This document shows, one piece after another, positions 29,628 through 39,354 of a DNA stretch of 64,000 bases. This DNA is from Bacillus aquiflavi. GTDB taxonomy: Bacteria; Bacillota; Bacilli; Bacillales; Cytobacillaceae. The position numbers and the translations under genes are program-made. Position 1 is the stretch's first letter. Each line of letters starts with the position of its first letter. The notes under the pieces are model-generated. The model saw nothing but the letters and a program-made list of their open reading frames with translations. It was not told where the DNA came from and did not search any database. The stretch is taken from positions 3,653,501-3,717,500 of the forward strand of contig NZ_CP082780.1 in NCBI RefSeq assembly GCF_019915265.1, given 5' to 3'.

Positions 29628-29752
29628 AGCATTGATAAATAAGGAATATGCTGCTGTCAACTCGTTTAACTCATTAGGGGAGCGATAAAAACATCAAGGT
29701 CATCGGAAAACGACTTTTCTCCCCTAATCTCCCAAGCATTCAGATGGCTGCG
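29628..29752 (+). promoter_or_regulatory. CRISPR leader with 10-bp inverted repeat
   Basis: This 125-base stretch lies between cas6 and the first repeat. The repeats end in ATTGAAAC on this strand, so the leader is expected on this side. ATTAGGGGAG at 29673-29682 and CTCCCCTAAT at 29719-29728 are perfect inverted copies. The promoter is not clear; the array may be read from the cas operon or from a weak site here. Confidence 0.65.
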
Positions 29753-31311
29753 GAATTAATTGAATTAACCTCAAGTAGAGGATTGAAACTAATAATACGG
29801 TTGAAATTGAAAGTAATTTGATAAATGGAATTAATTGAATTAACCTCAAGTAGAGGATTGAAACTAACTCACCCCCTTTTGTTCATCACCTTCATTTAAG
29901 AATTAATTGAATTAACCTCAAGTAGAGGATTGAAACTAAACGTTCGCAGTCTTAATGGGAGTTGTAAATTCGAATTAATTGAATTAACCTCAAGTAGAGG
30001 ATTGAAACCCCTTCATGTAAACCGTACTTAATAAAACATTTACGAATTAATTGAATTAACCTCAAGTAGAGGATTGAAACTAAAGCACTTGCAATGTCCG
30101 TTAACTCCACTTGTCGAATTAATTGAATTAACCTCAAGTAGAGGATTGAAACCGCACAACCCAAACTTAGATTTAAAATAGGTTTCTGAATTAATTGAAT
30201 TAACCTCAAGTAGAGGATTGAAACAGTGGATGAAGCATTAGAGTTAATCGGCTTCAATGGAATTAATTGAATTAACCTCAAGTAGAGGATTGAAACGAAA
30301 CTTATTCATGTTCTTGTCATTTTTCCACTCTTGAATTAATTGAATTAACCTCAAGTAGAGGATTGAAACTTTACGGTATGCCCACGAAAAACCGAAACTT
30401 GTACCGAATTAATTGAATTAACCTCAAGTAGAGGATTGAAACTGGTTTGGTAACTTCAAATAATCCGCCAGCTTTAGAGAATTAATTGAATTAACCTCAA
30501 GTAGAGGATTGAAACTTGTCTGTCCACTTATTCCCGTCTCGTGTAACTATGAATTAATTGAATTAACCTCAAGTAGAGGATTGAAACCAACTCGGTTCCT
30601 CCTTTGTAACGTATTTTATTGCGAATTAATTGAATTAACCTCAAGTAGAGGATTGAAACTCCGCACCTTTTAAACTAAAGGTTAAGGTTTCCCTGAATTA
30701 ATTGAATTAACCTCAAGTAGAGGATTGAAACTTTTACCGTCTCTTTATTCTTTCCCCACCGAAAAGCGAATTAATTGAATTAACCTCAAGTAGAGGATTG
30801 AAACGAGTCTATCGTAAGAGATACGTCAACTTTTCCTGCGGAATTAATTGAATTAACCTCAAGTAGAGGATTGAAACATTATTTCGCCGTTTTCATCGAC
30901 TCCGATCATAACTGAATTAATTGAATTAACCTCAAGTAGAGGATTGAAACAAAATTTCCGATACAGTTATCCACGGTTCAGATATTGAATTAATTGAATT
31001 AACCTCAAGTAGAGGATTGAAACAATATCCCTTGATTTAAACACTCCTGACAAAGATGAATTAATTGAATTAACCTCAAGTAGAGGATTGAAACATTAAT
31101 AATTTTATCTTTTATTTTTAACTTTTAAGAATTAATTGAATTAACCTCAAGTAGAGGATTGAAACAGTCTTATAACCAGCCATCGCAAGGAACTGCATCA
31201 ATGAATTAATTGAATTAACCTCAAGTAGAGGATTGAAACATTCTGCATCTGCTCCAACGTCACAAAAGGTCTTGGAATTAATTGAATTAACCTCAAGTAG
31301 AGGATTGAAAC
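29753..31311 (+). CRISPR. CRISPR array, leader-proximal block, 22 repeats
   Basis: A 37-base repeat begins with GAATTAATTGAATTAACC, contains the short palindrome CCTC-AAGTA-GAGG and ends in ATTGAAAC, the 8-base handle of type I crRNAs. Starts occur at 29753, 29828, 29900, then every 71-75 bases to 31275. Spacers are 34-38 bases and I see no two alike. The repeats of this block look identical. The last spacer is broken by an IS21 element at 31343. Confidence 0.98.
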
Positions 31312-31434
31312 CTTGTCTTTTAAGCCTGTATATTCCAGGAAGTAGAAATGCTATCTTAAATATGTACAAAAACGCTTGGATAAATATGTACATTCTTGCT
31401 TCCATTCTACATACTAGTCTTGAGGTGACTAGTT

Positions 31435-32721
31435 ATGTATATATCGCTAAATGTTGATGTTAATATTGAGATTAATAGTCTTTCAGACTTACCAAAATTT
31501 AAACAAATAATGGAGTATATGAAAATGAAAATTAATAAGAGCAAGTTGGCAAAGGAGTTAGGGGTCGACCGCCGAACGATTGATAAATATTTAAATGGTT
31601 TTGTACCTAAGAAAACGAGACAGAGAACGTCAAAAATTGATGAATATTACGAAGTAATTGCTGCTTTGTTATCAGAAGACTCCAAACAGGTGTTTTATTA
31701 TCGACGAGTGCTATGGCAGTATTTAAAGGACAATCATGGCCTTGATTGTGGGGCTTCCACTTTTCGAGCCTATATTGCACGTACACCAGAATTTAATGCT
31801 TATTTTGAAGAGGATCAGCGCATCGCTTCCCCAAAGGGAACGGTTCGTTATGAGACGCCGCCTGGTGAACAAGCGCAACTAGATTGGAAAGAAAACATTT
31901 TATTTGAGACGAAAGATGGTGAAAAAGTTGAAGTCAATGTGGCTGCACTCATTCTTTCTAGTTCAAGATTCCGCGTATTTCATTTAAGTGTATCGAAGTC
32001 ACAAAGTACATTGTTTTCCTTTTTAACAGAAGCCTTTGAAACCTTTGGTGGTGTTCCTAGGGAAATCCTTACGGATAATATGAAAACAGTCATGGATGAG
32101 GCTAGAACAGAACATTATAGAGGTAAAGTGAATGCAAAGTTTGAGCAATTCGCAAAAGACTTTGGTTTTAAGGTAAGGGCATGTATTGCTGGACGGCCAA
32201 GGACGAAAGGGAAAATAGAAACAACCATGAAGCTGATAGATGAAATACACGCTTATCAAGGTCAATTAACATTAGAGGAGTTGCATCAGTTTATACAGGA
32301 TCTGGCGAATCGAGTGAATCATCAGATTCACCAAGGTACAGGGAAACTTCCAATCATTGAATTCAAAAAAGAAAGGAATCACTTACTCCAGCTACCAACT
32401 GAAAATGTAAGAGATTCCTATCGCATCACGCATACACTTGTAAAAGTCAATGCGTCGAACATGATTTCCTACAAATCAAACCAGTACTCCGTACCACCAG
32501 AATATCAAGGAAAGAAAGTAGGCCTACAGGTGTATGATGATCAATTGTGGATTTATTATAACATGAAACTTATCGCACAACATCCAATCGGCAAATCAAA
32601 ATTAAATTATCAGGAGGCGCATTATAAAGCAACCCTAGTTATTTCGGCCCCTTACTATCCCGAAATAGATGAATTGGCTAAAAGAAATCTAGCAACGATT
32701 GGAGATGTGTATAAGTCATGA
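31435..32721 (+). CDS. istA: IS21-family transposase IstA
   Basis: A 428-residue DDE transposase. The N-terminal helix-turn-helix is NKSKLAKELGVDRRTIDKYLNG. The RNase H-fold core follows, with LDWKE near residue 145, EILTDNMKT near 207 and a downstream Glu in RPRTKGKIETTM near 260. Start is ATG 31435 behind GAGGTGAC. It overlaps istB by 4 bases (ATGA). The reading frame is intact, so the element may still be mobile. Confidence 0.95.
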   Translation: MYISLNVDVNIEINSLSDLPKFKQIMEYMKMKINKSKLAKELGVDRRTIDKYLNGFVPKKTRQRTSKIDEYYEVIAALLSEDSKQVFYYRRVLWQYLKDNHGLDCGASTFRAYIARTPEFNAYFEEDQRIASPKGTVRYETPPGEQAQLDWKENILFETKDGEKVEVNVAALILSSSRFRVFHLSVSKSQSTLFSFLTEAFETFGGVPREILTDNMKTVMDEARTEHYRGKVNAKFEQFAKDFGFKVRACIAGRPRTKGKIETTMKLIDEIHAYQGQLTLEELHQFIQDLANRVNHQIHQGTGKLPIIEFKKERNHLLQLPTENVRDSYRITHTLVKVNASNMISYKSNQYSVPPEYQGKKVGLQVYDDQLWIYYNMKLIAQHPIGKSKLNYQEAHYKATLVISAPYYPEIDELAKRNLATIGDVYKS

Positions 32722-33476
32722 ATCCAGCTACTAATTATCAGCAGCTATTAAGCAATTTGGAGTATTTAAAGCTAAAGCAAATGGTCGTGCATTTAAATGA
32801 GGTTGTTGATTTTGGTGTAAAGAACCAGATGTCATTCATTGATACGTTAATTAAATTGACCAACTATGAAATTGATGTACGGGAACAAAATATGATTCAA
32901 TCGATGGTGAAAGTCGCTGCGTTTCCACATTTGAAGGAAATAAAGGATTTCGACTTTACCTTCCAAGCGTCAGTCAATCAACAGCAAATTCTAGATTTTT
33001 TAACACTTCGCTTTATTGAACAGAATGAGAATATTGTGTTTTTAGGACCAAGTGGGGTAGGCAAGACCCACTTGGCGACCGCGATAGGGATTGCGGCAGC
33101 AAAGAAACGGACGAGCACCTATTTCATTAAGTGCCACGATTTAATTCAAAATTTAAGACGAGCACGACTAGAGAATCGCTTGGAAGCCCGTTTAAAGCAT
33201 TTTACAAAATATAAACTACTAATTATTGACGAAATCGGTTATTTACCGATTGAGCAAGAAGATGCAAAACTGTTTTTCCAGCTGATTGATATGCGATATG
33301 AGAAGCGAAGTACCATCTTAACGACCAATGTGAATTTTAAAGCATGGGATGAAGTTTTTCAGGAACCCAAACTAGCAAATGCCATTCTAGATCGTATTTT
33401 ACACCATGCGACAGTCGTCACAATGATCGGAGACTCGTATCGTTTAAAGGATCATTTTACAATAGAAAGCGAGTAA
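32718..33476 (+). CDS. istB: IS21-family helper ATPase IstB
   Basis: AAA+ ATPase that selects target DNA for IstA. The 252 residues contain Walker A GPSGVGKTHLA near 110, Walker B LLIIDEIGYLP near 170, and the conserved STILTTNVNFKAWDEVF and ILDRILHHATVV segments. It overlaps the end of istA, as is standard for IS21. No frameshift is seen. Confidence 0.96.
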   Translation: MNPATNYQQLLSNLEYLKLKQMVVHLNEVVDFGVKNQMSFIDTLIKLTNYEIDVREQNMIQSMVKVAAFPHLKEIKDFDFTFQASVNQQQILDFLTLRFIEQNENIVFLGPSGVGKTHLATAIGIAAAKKRTSTYFIKCHDLIQNLRRARLENRLEARLKHFTKYKLLIIDEIGYLPIEQEDAKLFFQLIDMRYEKRSTILTTNVNFKAWDEVFQEPKLANAILDRILHHATVVTMIGDSYRLKDHFTIESE

Positions 33477-33539
33477 TTTTGTACATTCTTAAACAAGCGA
33501 AATTGTACATATTTATGTTGACATTTATACAGGAAGATA

Positions 33540-34815
33540 GAATTAATTGAATTAACCTCAAGTAGAGGATTGAAACATTATCCGAGAGGAAGACGGGGCA
33601 AAGTCGTTTAATGAATTAATTGAATTAACCTCAAGTAGAGGATTGAAACATTGAAGAAGTCAAAACACCGGAACAGCTTGAATTAGAATTAATTGAATTA
33701 ACCTCAAGTAGAGGATTGAAACAATGACCGTATTAAAGAAAACTTTAATACCCCTATACCGAATTAATTGAATTAACCTCAAGTAGAGGATTGAAACCAC
33801 GTTCAAGTGTTGGTGTAACGGCACTTGATAGGAATTAATTGAATTAACCTCAAGTAGAGGATTGAAACGTCCTGCCTTTGCGATTTCCCAAGCTCTTTTC
33901 ATAACGAATTAATTGAATTAACCTCAAGTAGAGGATTGAAACAGCTTTACATATTTTTTATACTCATTTGACTTTTTTGAATTAATTGAATTAACCTCAA
34001 GTAGAGGATTGAAACAATGTCACCATTAAAGGCGAAATCATTGGCTTTACCATCGAATTAATTGAATTAACCTCAAGTAGAGGATTGAAACAGTTCGATC
34101 GCTTTATGCTTCATTTGCGGCCACCTGAATTAATTGAATTAACCTCAAGTAGAGGATTGAAACTTTTTCTCTACATCACGTCCGATTTTATATCCTCTGA
34201 ATTAATTGAATTAACCTCAAGTAGAGGATTGAAACAGAAAGTGGAGGTCGATATGAGAACGGTTTGAGTGGGAATTAATTGAATTAACCTCAAGTAGAGG
34301 ATTGAAACCTAGAGCAATTCTATAATCTCGTTCCGATTCAGCTTGAATTAATTGAATTAACCTCAAGTAGAGGATTGAAACTTGATGAGGAAATTCCCTC
34401 GGCTACTAGTGCTACTAATTAATTGAATTAACCTCAAGTAGAGGATTGAAACGAGATAGTGGACTATCTCAACCGTGCAGCTAATAAGAATTAATTGAAT
34501 TAACCTCAAGTAGAGGATTGAAACTTCTATCCTTCAATTTCCGTACCGGTACGCCTTCTGAATTAATTGAATTAACCTCAAGTAGAGGATTGAAACAAAT
34601 TATAAGCGTATGGAAGTCTATAATTTATTGTCGGAATTAATTGAATTAACCTCAAGTAGAGGATTGAAACGGTTGGCTGTGGCGATATCGTAGGAGTTGA
34701 AATGAAGAATTAATTGAATTAACCTCAAGTAGAGGATTGAAACAACTTATGTTGTGTCCGTAGTTGGGCAATTCTATCGAATTAATTGAATTAACCTCAA
34801 GTAGAGGATTGAAAC
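33540..34815 (+). CRISPR. CRISPR array, leader-distal block, 18 repeats
   Basis: The same 37-base repeat continues after the IS21 element, with starts from 33540 to 34779 at 71-76-base spacing. The copy at 34416 differs in its first base (T for G), which is usual for old, leader-distal repeats. Together with the first block there are 40 repeats and 39 spacers. Behind the last repeat only 23 bases remain before the stop of a convergent small gene. Confidence 0.98.
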
Positions 34816-34838
34816 GTGATGCCTTATGTTATTTTTCA

Positions 34839-35063
34839 TTAATATTTCTTTTTCTCTCTTAATGGCTTTAATATTAGAAAAAGAAGAATGACGATAACAC
34901 CTATTGCTCCTGTTAAAAATTCATTGTCCCAAACTAAATTAGAAAAGGTTAACAATAACATTCCTATGATCCCTACAAGTGAAAATTTATCTAACTTACA
35001 GAAGGTAATAAGTAAAAGTCCGATAAAACAAGCCACTATTAAACTAATCATTTTTATTAACAC
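34839..35063 (-). CDS. Small membrane protein of unknown function
   Basis: A 74-residue protein with three hydrophobic segments (ISLIVACFIGLLLITF, VGIIGMLLLTFSNLV and TGAIGVIVILLFLIL) and a basic tail, KPLREKKKY. The frame starts at a GTG; an ATG four codons later, behind AGTGGGTG, is also possible. It converges on the CRISPR array, with its stop 23 bases from the last repeat. I do not recognise the family. Confidence 0.6.
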   Translation of the reverse strand: MLIKMISLIVACFIGLLLITFCKLDKFSLVGIIGMLLLTFSNLVWDNEFLTGAIGVIVILLFLILKPLREKKKY

Positions 35064-35346
35064 CCACTTTTATCACTGGAGAATTCCCGTATCATGTGCT
35101 TGAATTAATCATAACATCTCAAGGTTCTTTTTTCATAGTTTTTCGTAATCTGTGTTTACTTTATCATGCCATATCAACTTTTTATCTAGTAAAAAACTTG
35201 ATATCATAATTAATGTTTTACATAATAAATAGGAATAGTTACGTTTTAATGAAGTAGTCTTTCTCGTTTCCGTTTGTTTTACTGGGGAAAATACTCAATG
35301 TATTTTTTTATAAGGGATTAGGATATTAAGAACAGGGAGTGATCAT

Positions 35347-35904
35347 GTGATTTTATCTGGTCGTACGATTAATGAAATGATAAAAAAAGAAGAGCTGCTA
35401 ATTCATCCAATAACTGAAAACCAAATTCAGCCAGCTTCTGTAGACCTTCGATTGGGGTATCATTTTTTGTCTATAAACGAACATGCTTGTAGCAGTTTGT
35501 CCCTTGAGGAAGAAGCACAATATCGGGAGATTTCTCTTAACGATGGGGAGGCGATTATTATTCCTCCGCAATCATTTTTATTAGCGACAACGTTAGAGAC
35601 GATAAAGTTACCAACTCATTTGACGGCGTTTGTCGAGGGAAGAAGTTCGATTGGCCGATTAGGATTGTTTATCCAAAATGCTGGTTGGGTAGACCCAGGT
35701 TTTGAGGGGAAAATTACCCTTGAATTATTCAATGCAAATCGGCTGCCGATAAAATTAACTGCAGGTCGAAGAATTTGTCAGCTTGTTCTAGCGGAAGTTG
35801 ACCGAGAGGCAGAGCCTTATCAGGGAAAATATGTCCATCAATATAAAGCAACCGCCAGTCGAATTTATGATGATGTTGAATTACAGAACGACAAGGGACA
35901 ATAA
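35347..35904 (+). CDS. dcd: dCTP deaminase
   Basis: Deaminates dCTP to dUTP (or to dUMP in bifunctional forms) for thymidylate supply. The trimeric-fold protein of 185 residues has the family core [23 protein letters not shown], including the catalytic Glu of ITLELFN, and the nucleotide-binding ending [12 protein letters not shown]. It starts at GTG 35347 behind CAGGGAG. About 280 bases of AT-rich DNA before it hold no gene. Its neighbours give no further clue to the exact end product. Confidence 0.92.
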   Translation: MILSGRTINEMIKKEELLIHPITENQIQPASVDLRLGYHFLSINEHACSSLSLEEEAQYREISLNDGEAIIIPPQSFLLATTLETIKLPTHLTAFVEGRSSIGRLGLFIQNAGWVDPGFEGKITLELFNANRLPIKLTAGRRICQLVLAEVDREAEPYQGKYVHQYKATASRIYDDVELQNDKGQ

Positions 35905-35943
35905 CCCTTGGTCGTTTCTGTCAAATTATTTTTCAAATATTTT

Positions 35944-36600
35944 TTAGACAACATATAAAATGATTGCTAAAAAATGAGTGACTGAGCCAGCTAGAACGAA
36001 TAAATGCCAAACTGCATGATGAAATCGAAATCCTCTCCACACATAAAAAATACTGCCTATTGTGTATAACAGCCCACCAACAACGAGGAGAATAACGCCG
36101 TTAAAGACAAGATTTGTAATTAAAGGTTCCCATGCGAAAACAATTAACCACCCCATTGCGATGTATAAAGCCGTTGATAAAAATAAAAATTTCTTTACCC
36201 AAAAGGCTTTGAAAATTATCCCAAATAGAGCAATTCCCCAAACAATTCCAAATAACGTCCACCCTCGAGCACCTTGTACAATTAATAACGCTAATGGAGT
36301 ATATGACCCAGCAATAAATAAATAAATACCGCTATGATCAAAAATTTCAAACAAATCTTTTACTTTTCCTTCAGGAAAACTATGTAGCAATGTTGAGAAT
36401 GTATAAAGCAGTACCATTGTTCCTCCGTAAACTGAAAAAGCGACAACAGTTGCAGCAGTGCCGTTTTGAGCAGCAGTTACAATGAGCAAAACGAGAGCGA
36501 CGATACTAAATATAATCCCAATACCGTGCGTAATCGCATTTGCTATTTCTTCTTTTTTTAAAAAAACATGTGTTTCGGCCAAATTTTCAGATCCTTTCAT
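35944..36600 (-). CDS. Hemolysin III / TrhA-family membrane protein
   Basis: A 218-residue integral membrane protein with seven helices, of the progestin/adipoQ receptor-like family (TrhA, YqfA). Conserved zinc-site elements are NAITHGIG near the N-terminus, HSFPEGKVKDLFEIFDHSGIYLFIAGSYTP in the middle and HHAVWHLFVLAGSVTHF at the C-terminus. In E. coli TrhA affects membrane energetics; true hemolysis is doubtful. I choose the ATG at 36600 because AAAGGAG precedes it; the open frame runs further back. Confidence 0.9.
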   Translation of the reverse strand: MKGSENLAETHVFLKKEEIANAITHGIGIIFSIVALVLLIVTAAQNGTAATVVAFSVYGGTMVLLYTFSTLLHSFPEGKVKDLFEIFDHSGIYLFIAGSYTPLALLIVQGARGWTLFGIVWGIALFGIIFKAFWVKKFLFLSTALYIAMGWLIVFAWEPLITNLVFNGVILLVVGGLLYTIGSIFYVWRGFRFHHAVWHLFVLAGSVTHFLAIILYVV

Positions 36601-36648
36601 CAAATTCTTTTCTGCTCCTTTATTTGTAGTATAGCATAGTTGGGTCAT

Positions 36649-37228
36649 CCCTTTTGATAATGAATTTTTATAAAAATAAAAAATTGTACATTAATGAATG
36701 GTTAGAAGAATGGTATTTTGTAAAAGAAATCCTAATTGCTTAGATATCGTTGGAGTTGTAAGTGACAAGCTAGCGGTAAGTGTAAAAGAAATGATACTTT
36801 TAAGAATCTATTTAACACCTGAAAGACAAGGGAGCTTGTTACTTACGGTGCTTTCATGATATAATGACAGGAAAAATTTTTCCAAAAAATCCATACTGGA
36901 ATGACAAAAGGGATTTTTTAATGACCGACAGTTTTGTTCTCCTTTCAACTGGTTAGACGGTCGGAGCAGTGCATGATTGTAAAATAAATCAAACTTGAAA
37001 AAAGGGAAATAATTGCGATAAAATGGACGTGTTGCATAAATGCTTTCTATGTATCAAGGGACATTTAACTTAATGAAGCGATTGAACTAAGAGGATAGCC
37101 TTATTTGCTATTTAGACACTTAATTTTACCCTTTAGGGGAGTAAAGAGACCGTATATGTGGTAAACTTAAGTTAACTATGGTTGCCTTTAATTGTTAATA
37201 CAGTATACCAGGATTAAGGAGAAGAACG
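36649..37228. other. 580-base non-coding region with an inverted repeat
   Basis: No gene is supported. GTAAGTGACAAGCT at 36758-36771 is nearly perfectly inverted at 36833-36846 (one G-T pair), which could fold in RNA. A second imperfect inverted arrangement of CCGAC/GTCGG lies at 36926-36963. The end carries AAGGAGAAG, the ribosome-binding site of ppaC. No known riboswitch class is recognised. Confidence 0.5.
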
Positions 37229-38173
37229 ATAGAAAAAATATTTATTTTAGGACACAAAAACCCAGACACAGATTCAATTTGTTCGGCAATTGTCTACGCT
37301 AATTTAAAAAAACAATTAGGAATCAATGCTGAGCCTATTCGTTTAGGTAAAATAAATGGGGAAACCCAATATGCGTTGGATTATTTTCAAATAGAAGCAC
37401 CGTCTTTAGTAACAAAAGTTGCAAATGAAGTGAAAAGTGTTATTTTAGTCGATCATAATGAACGCCAACAAAGCGTAGACGATATTGACGAAGTACGTGT
37501 GTTAGAAGTAATTGATCATCACCGGATTGCCAATTTCGAGACGAGTGGTCCCTTATATTACCGTGCTGAGCCTGTCGGTTGTACAGCGACAATTTTGAAG
37601 AAATTATATAAGGAACACGAGCTTCCAATCGAGAAAGAGATGGCAGGATTAATGCTTTCGGCGATTATCTCTGATACTTTATTATTTAAATCGCCAACAT
37701 GTACACTTGAAGATGTGAACGCAGCACGTGAACTAGCTGAAATTGCTAAAGTGGATACAGAAAGCTACGGAATCGCGATGTTGAAAGCGGGAGCTGACCT
37801 TAGTGGAAAGACGGAAAGCGAATTAATTTCCCTTGATGCAAAAGAGTTCCAAATGGGTCATTGTAAAGTTGAAATCGCCCAAGTCAACACAGTGAACGCA
37901 GAAGAAGTTCTTGAACGAAAAGAAGCATTAGAGGCGGCTATTAACGAAGTGATATCGAAGAAGGAATTAGATTTATTTTTATTCGTTGCAACAGACATTT
38001 TAACGAGTGATTCTGTTGTTTTAGCGTTTGGTCGTGAAGTAAAAGCTGTAGAGCAAGCATTCCAAGTAACGTTGGATCGTAACACGGCCACATTAAAAGG
38101 AGTCGTATCACGGAAAAAGCAAATTGTTCCTGTGTTAACAGATGCCTTTACTACAGTGGAGTCAATTGGATAA
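37229..38173 (+). CDS. ppaC: Manganese-dependent inorganic pyrophosphatase, apparent ATA start
   Basis: Splits pyrophosphate in the cytoplasm; family II, Mn-activated. The frame from 37229 gives 314 residues: [20 protein letters not shown], then DHNE near 75, DHHRIANF near 96, and the C-terminal [17 protein letters not shown]. The family start falls exactly on ATA (37229-37231), 6 bases behind AAGGAG, with no ATG, GTG or TTG nearby. The first standard start in frame is TTG 37376, which would lose the metal-binding GHKNPDTD. So either ATA is used, or it is a G-to-A change from ATG. Confidence 0.9.
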   Translation: MEKIFILGHKNPDTDSICSAIVYANLKKQLGINAEPIRLGKINGETQYALDYFQIEAPSLVTKVANEVKSVILVDHNERQQSVDDIDEVRVLEVIDHHRIANFETSGPLYYRAEPVGCTATILKKLYKEHELPIEKEMAGLMLSAIISDTLLFKSPTCTLEDVNAARELAEIAKVDTESYGIAMLKAGADLSGKTESELISLDAKEFQMGHCKVEIAQVNTVNAEEVLERKEALEAAINEVISKKELDLFLFVATDILTSDSVVLAFGREVKAVEQAFQVTLDRNTATLKGVVSRKKQIVPVLTDAFTTVESIG

Positions 38174-38189
38174 ATTTCATGCTAATGAT

Positions 38190-38230
38190 TGAGCAGCGTT
38201 CGCGATATAGAACGCTGCTTTTATTTTTTA
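38190..38230 (+). terminator. Terminator after ppaC
   Basis: AGCAGCGTTC at 38192-38201 pairs with GAACGCTGCT at 38210-38219, followed by TTTATTTTTT. A clear rho-independent terminator. Confidence 0.88.
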
Positions 38231-38237
38231 TTTCATT

Positions 38238-38325
38238 GAGAATGATTCTCTTTTTTAATTAGCATTGACTTTTTGTCATTTATTTAGTTTAATAGTAATT
38301 GAATTGATAATGAGATTCGTTATCA
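38238..38325. promoter_or_regulatory. Fur boxes before the siderophore importer
   Basis: GAGAATGATTCTC at 38238-38250 is a perfect inverted repeat of Fur-box type. A second one, GAATTGATAA...TTATCAATTC at 38301-38328, has 10-bp arms. GAGAATGGTTATCAC at 38347 is a weaker third match. They indicate repression by iron-loaded Fur. Confidence 0.82.
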
Positions 38326-38391
38326 ATTCAATTTTTGAGCATTAGTGAGAATGGTTATCACTATCATTCGTTGCTATTTAAGAAAGTGAAT

Positions 38392-39354
38392 GTGGTCATC
38401 ATAAAAAAAAGGTACTTAATTTCCATACTTATTATTTTATCCTTTACATCACTTTTTGTCGGTGTAAGTGATCTGAATCCGTTAGACATTTTTCAGTTAA
38501 CTGACGATCAGCTTAATACTTTACTTGTGAGTAGATTTCCCCGTTTAATCAATATCATAATTGCGGGAGTGAGCTTAAGTATAAGCGGATTAATGATGCA
38601 GCAGTTGACGATGAATAAGTTTGTTTCTCCGACGACAGCTGGGACACTTGATTCTGCTAGACTGGGAATTTTAGTTTCGCTTATGTTTTTTACTTCAGCT
38701 AGTCCGTTCATAAAAATGTTAGTTGCCTTTATTTTTGCGCTGCTTGGAACGTATATTTTTATGAAAATATTAGACAGGATCAAGTTTAAGGATGCTATTT
38801 TTATCCCTTTAGTTGGACTGATGTTTGGAAATATTATTGGCTCAATTACGACCTTTTTTGCCTTGAAAAATGACTTAGTTCAAAATATGTCTTCATGGCT
38901 GCAAGGGAATTTTTCTATGATGATTGAAGGACGATATGAGCTGTTATATATTAGCATCCCGATCGTATTTATTGCCTATCTTTTTGCTAATAAGTTTACG
39001 ATTGCTGGAATGGGAGAGGAATTCGCTGTTAATTTAGGGCTTAACCATAAGAAAATCGTTAATATCGGTTTGATTATCGTGGCATTAGTTACTTCAGTTG
39101 TTGTCCTTACCATAGGAATGATTCCGTTTCTCGGCTTAATTATTCCGAACATCGTAACAATATATCGAGGAGATCATTTGAAGAAAAGCTTGTTACATAC
39201 TGCCTTATTAGGAGCTGTATTTTTATTAGCTTGTGATATTTTTGGAAGGGTTATTATTTATCCGTATGAGATTCCAATCGGTGTGACGGTCGGTATGATT
39301 GGCAGCAGGATTTTTTTTTTTTATTTAATCATGAGGAGAAGAGCATATGAGTAA
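38392..39354 (+). CDS. yclN: Iron-siderophore ABC transporter permease (YclN-like)
   Basis: First permease of a FecCD-type importer, about 320 residues with many membrane helices. It resembles YclN of the B. subtilis petrobactin system, with SRFPRLINIIIAGVSLSISGLMMQQ and NKFVSPTTAGTLDSARLGILVS. The open frame begins at a TTG within the Fur-box region; I prefer GTG 38392 (GTG 38386 is equally possible) because the family N-terminus starts with KKRYLISILIIL. It overlaps the next gene by 8 bases. Confidence 0.9.
   Translation: MVIIKKRYLISILIILSFTSLFVGVSDLNPLDIFQLTDDQLNTLLVSRFPRLINIIIAGVSLSISGLMMQQLTMNKFVSPTTAGTLDSARLGILVSLMFFTSASPFIKMLVAFIFALLGTYIFMKILDRIKFKDAIFIPLVGLMFGNIIGSITTFFALKNDLVQNMSSWLQGNFSMMIEGRYELLYISIPIVFIAYLFANKFTIAGMGEEFAVNLGLNHKKIVNIGLIIVALVTSVVVLTIGMIPFLGLIIPNIVTIYRGDHLKKSLLHTALLGAVFLLACDIFGRVIIYPYEIPIGVTVGMIGSRIFFFYLIMRRRAYE

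Larger units (their letters stand above)
31343..33529 (+). mobile_element. IS21-family insertion sequence inside a CRISPR spacer
   Basis: About 2187 bases with istA and istB. The ends are related in inverted orientation: TAGAAATG...TTAAATATGTAC on the left, TATAAATG...ATAAATATGTAC as reverse complement on the right, each with a second TGTACA-type subrepeat, as in IS21. CAGGAAG occurs at 31336-31342 and 33530-33536, a 7-base target duplication. Removing the element and one copy restores a 34-base spacer. Confidence 0.95.

Noticed and set aside
29952-31405. Minus- and plus-strand frames with recurring ILYLRLIQLI or ELIELTSSRGLK
   Set aside because: These are translations of the CRISPR repeat and not proteins.
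35102-35130. Possible degenerate CRISPR repeat (GAATTAATCATAACATCTCAAG)
   Set aside because: The similarity stops after about 20 bases with several gaps, it has no hairpin or GAAAC end, and AT-rich DNA gives such matches by chance.
36926-36963. CCGAC...GTCGG arrangement as a terminator or riboswitch
   Set aside because: The arms are short and interrupted, no T run follows, and no known motif fits.
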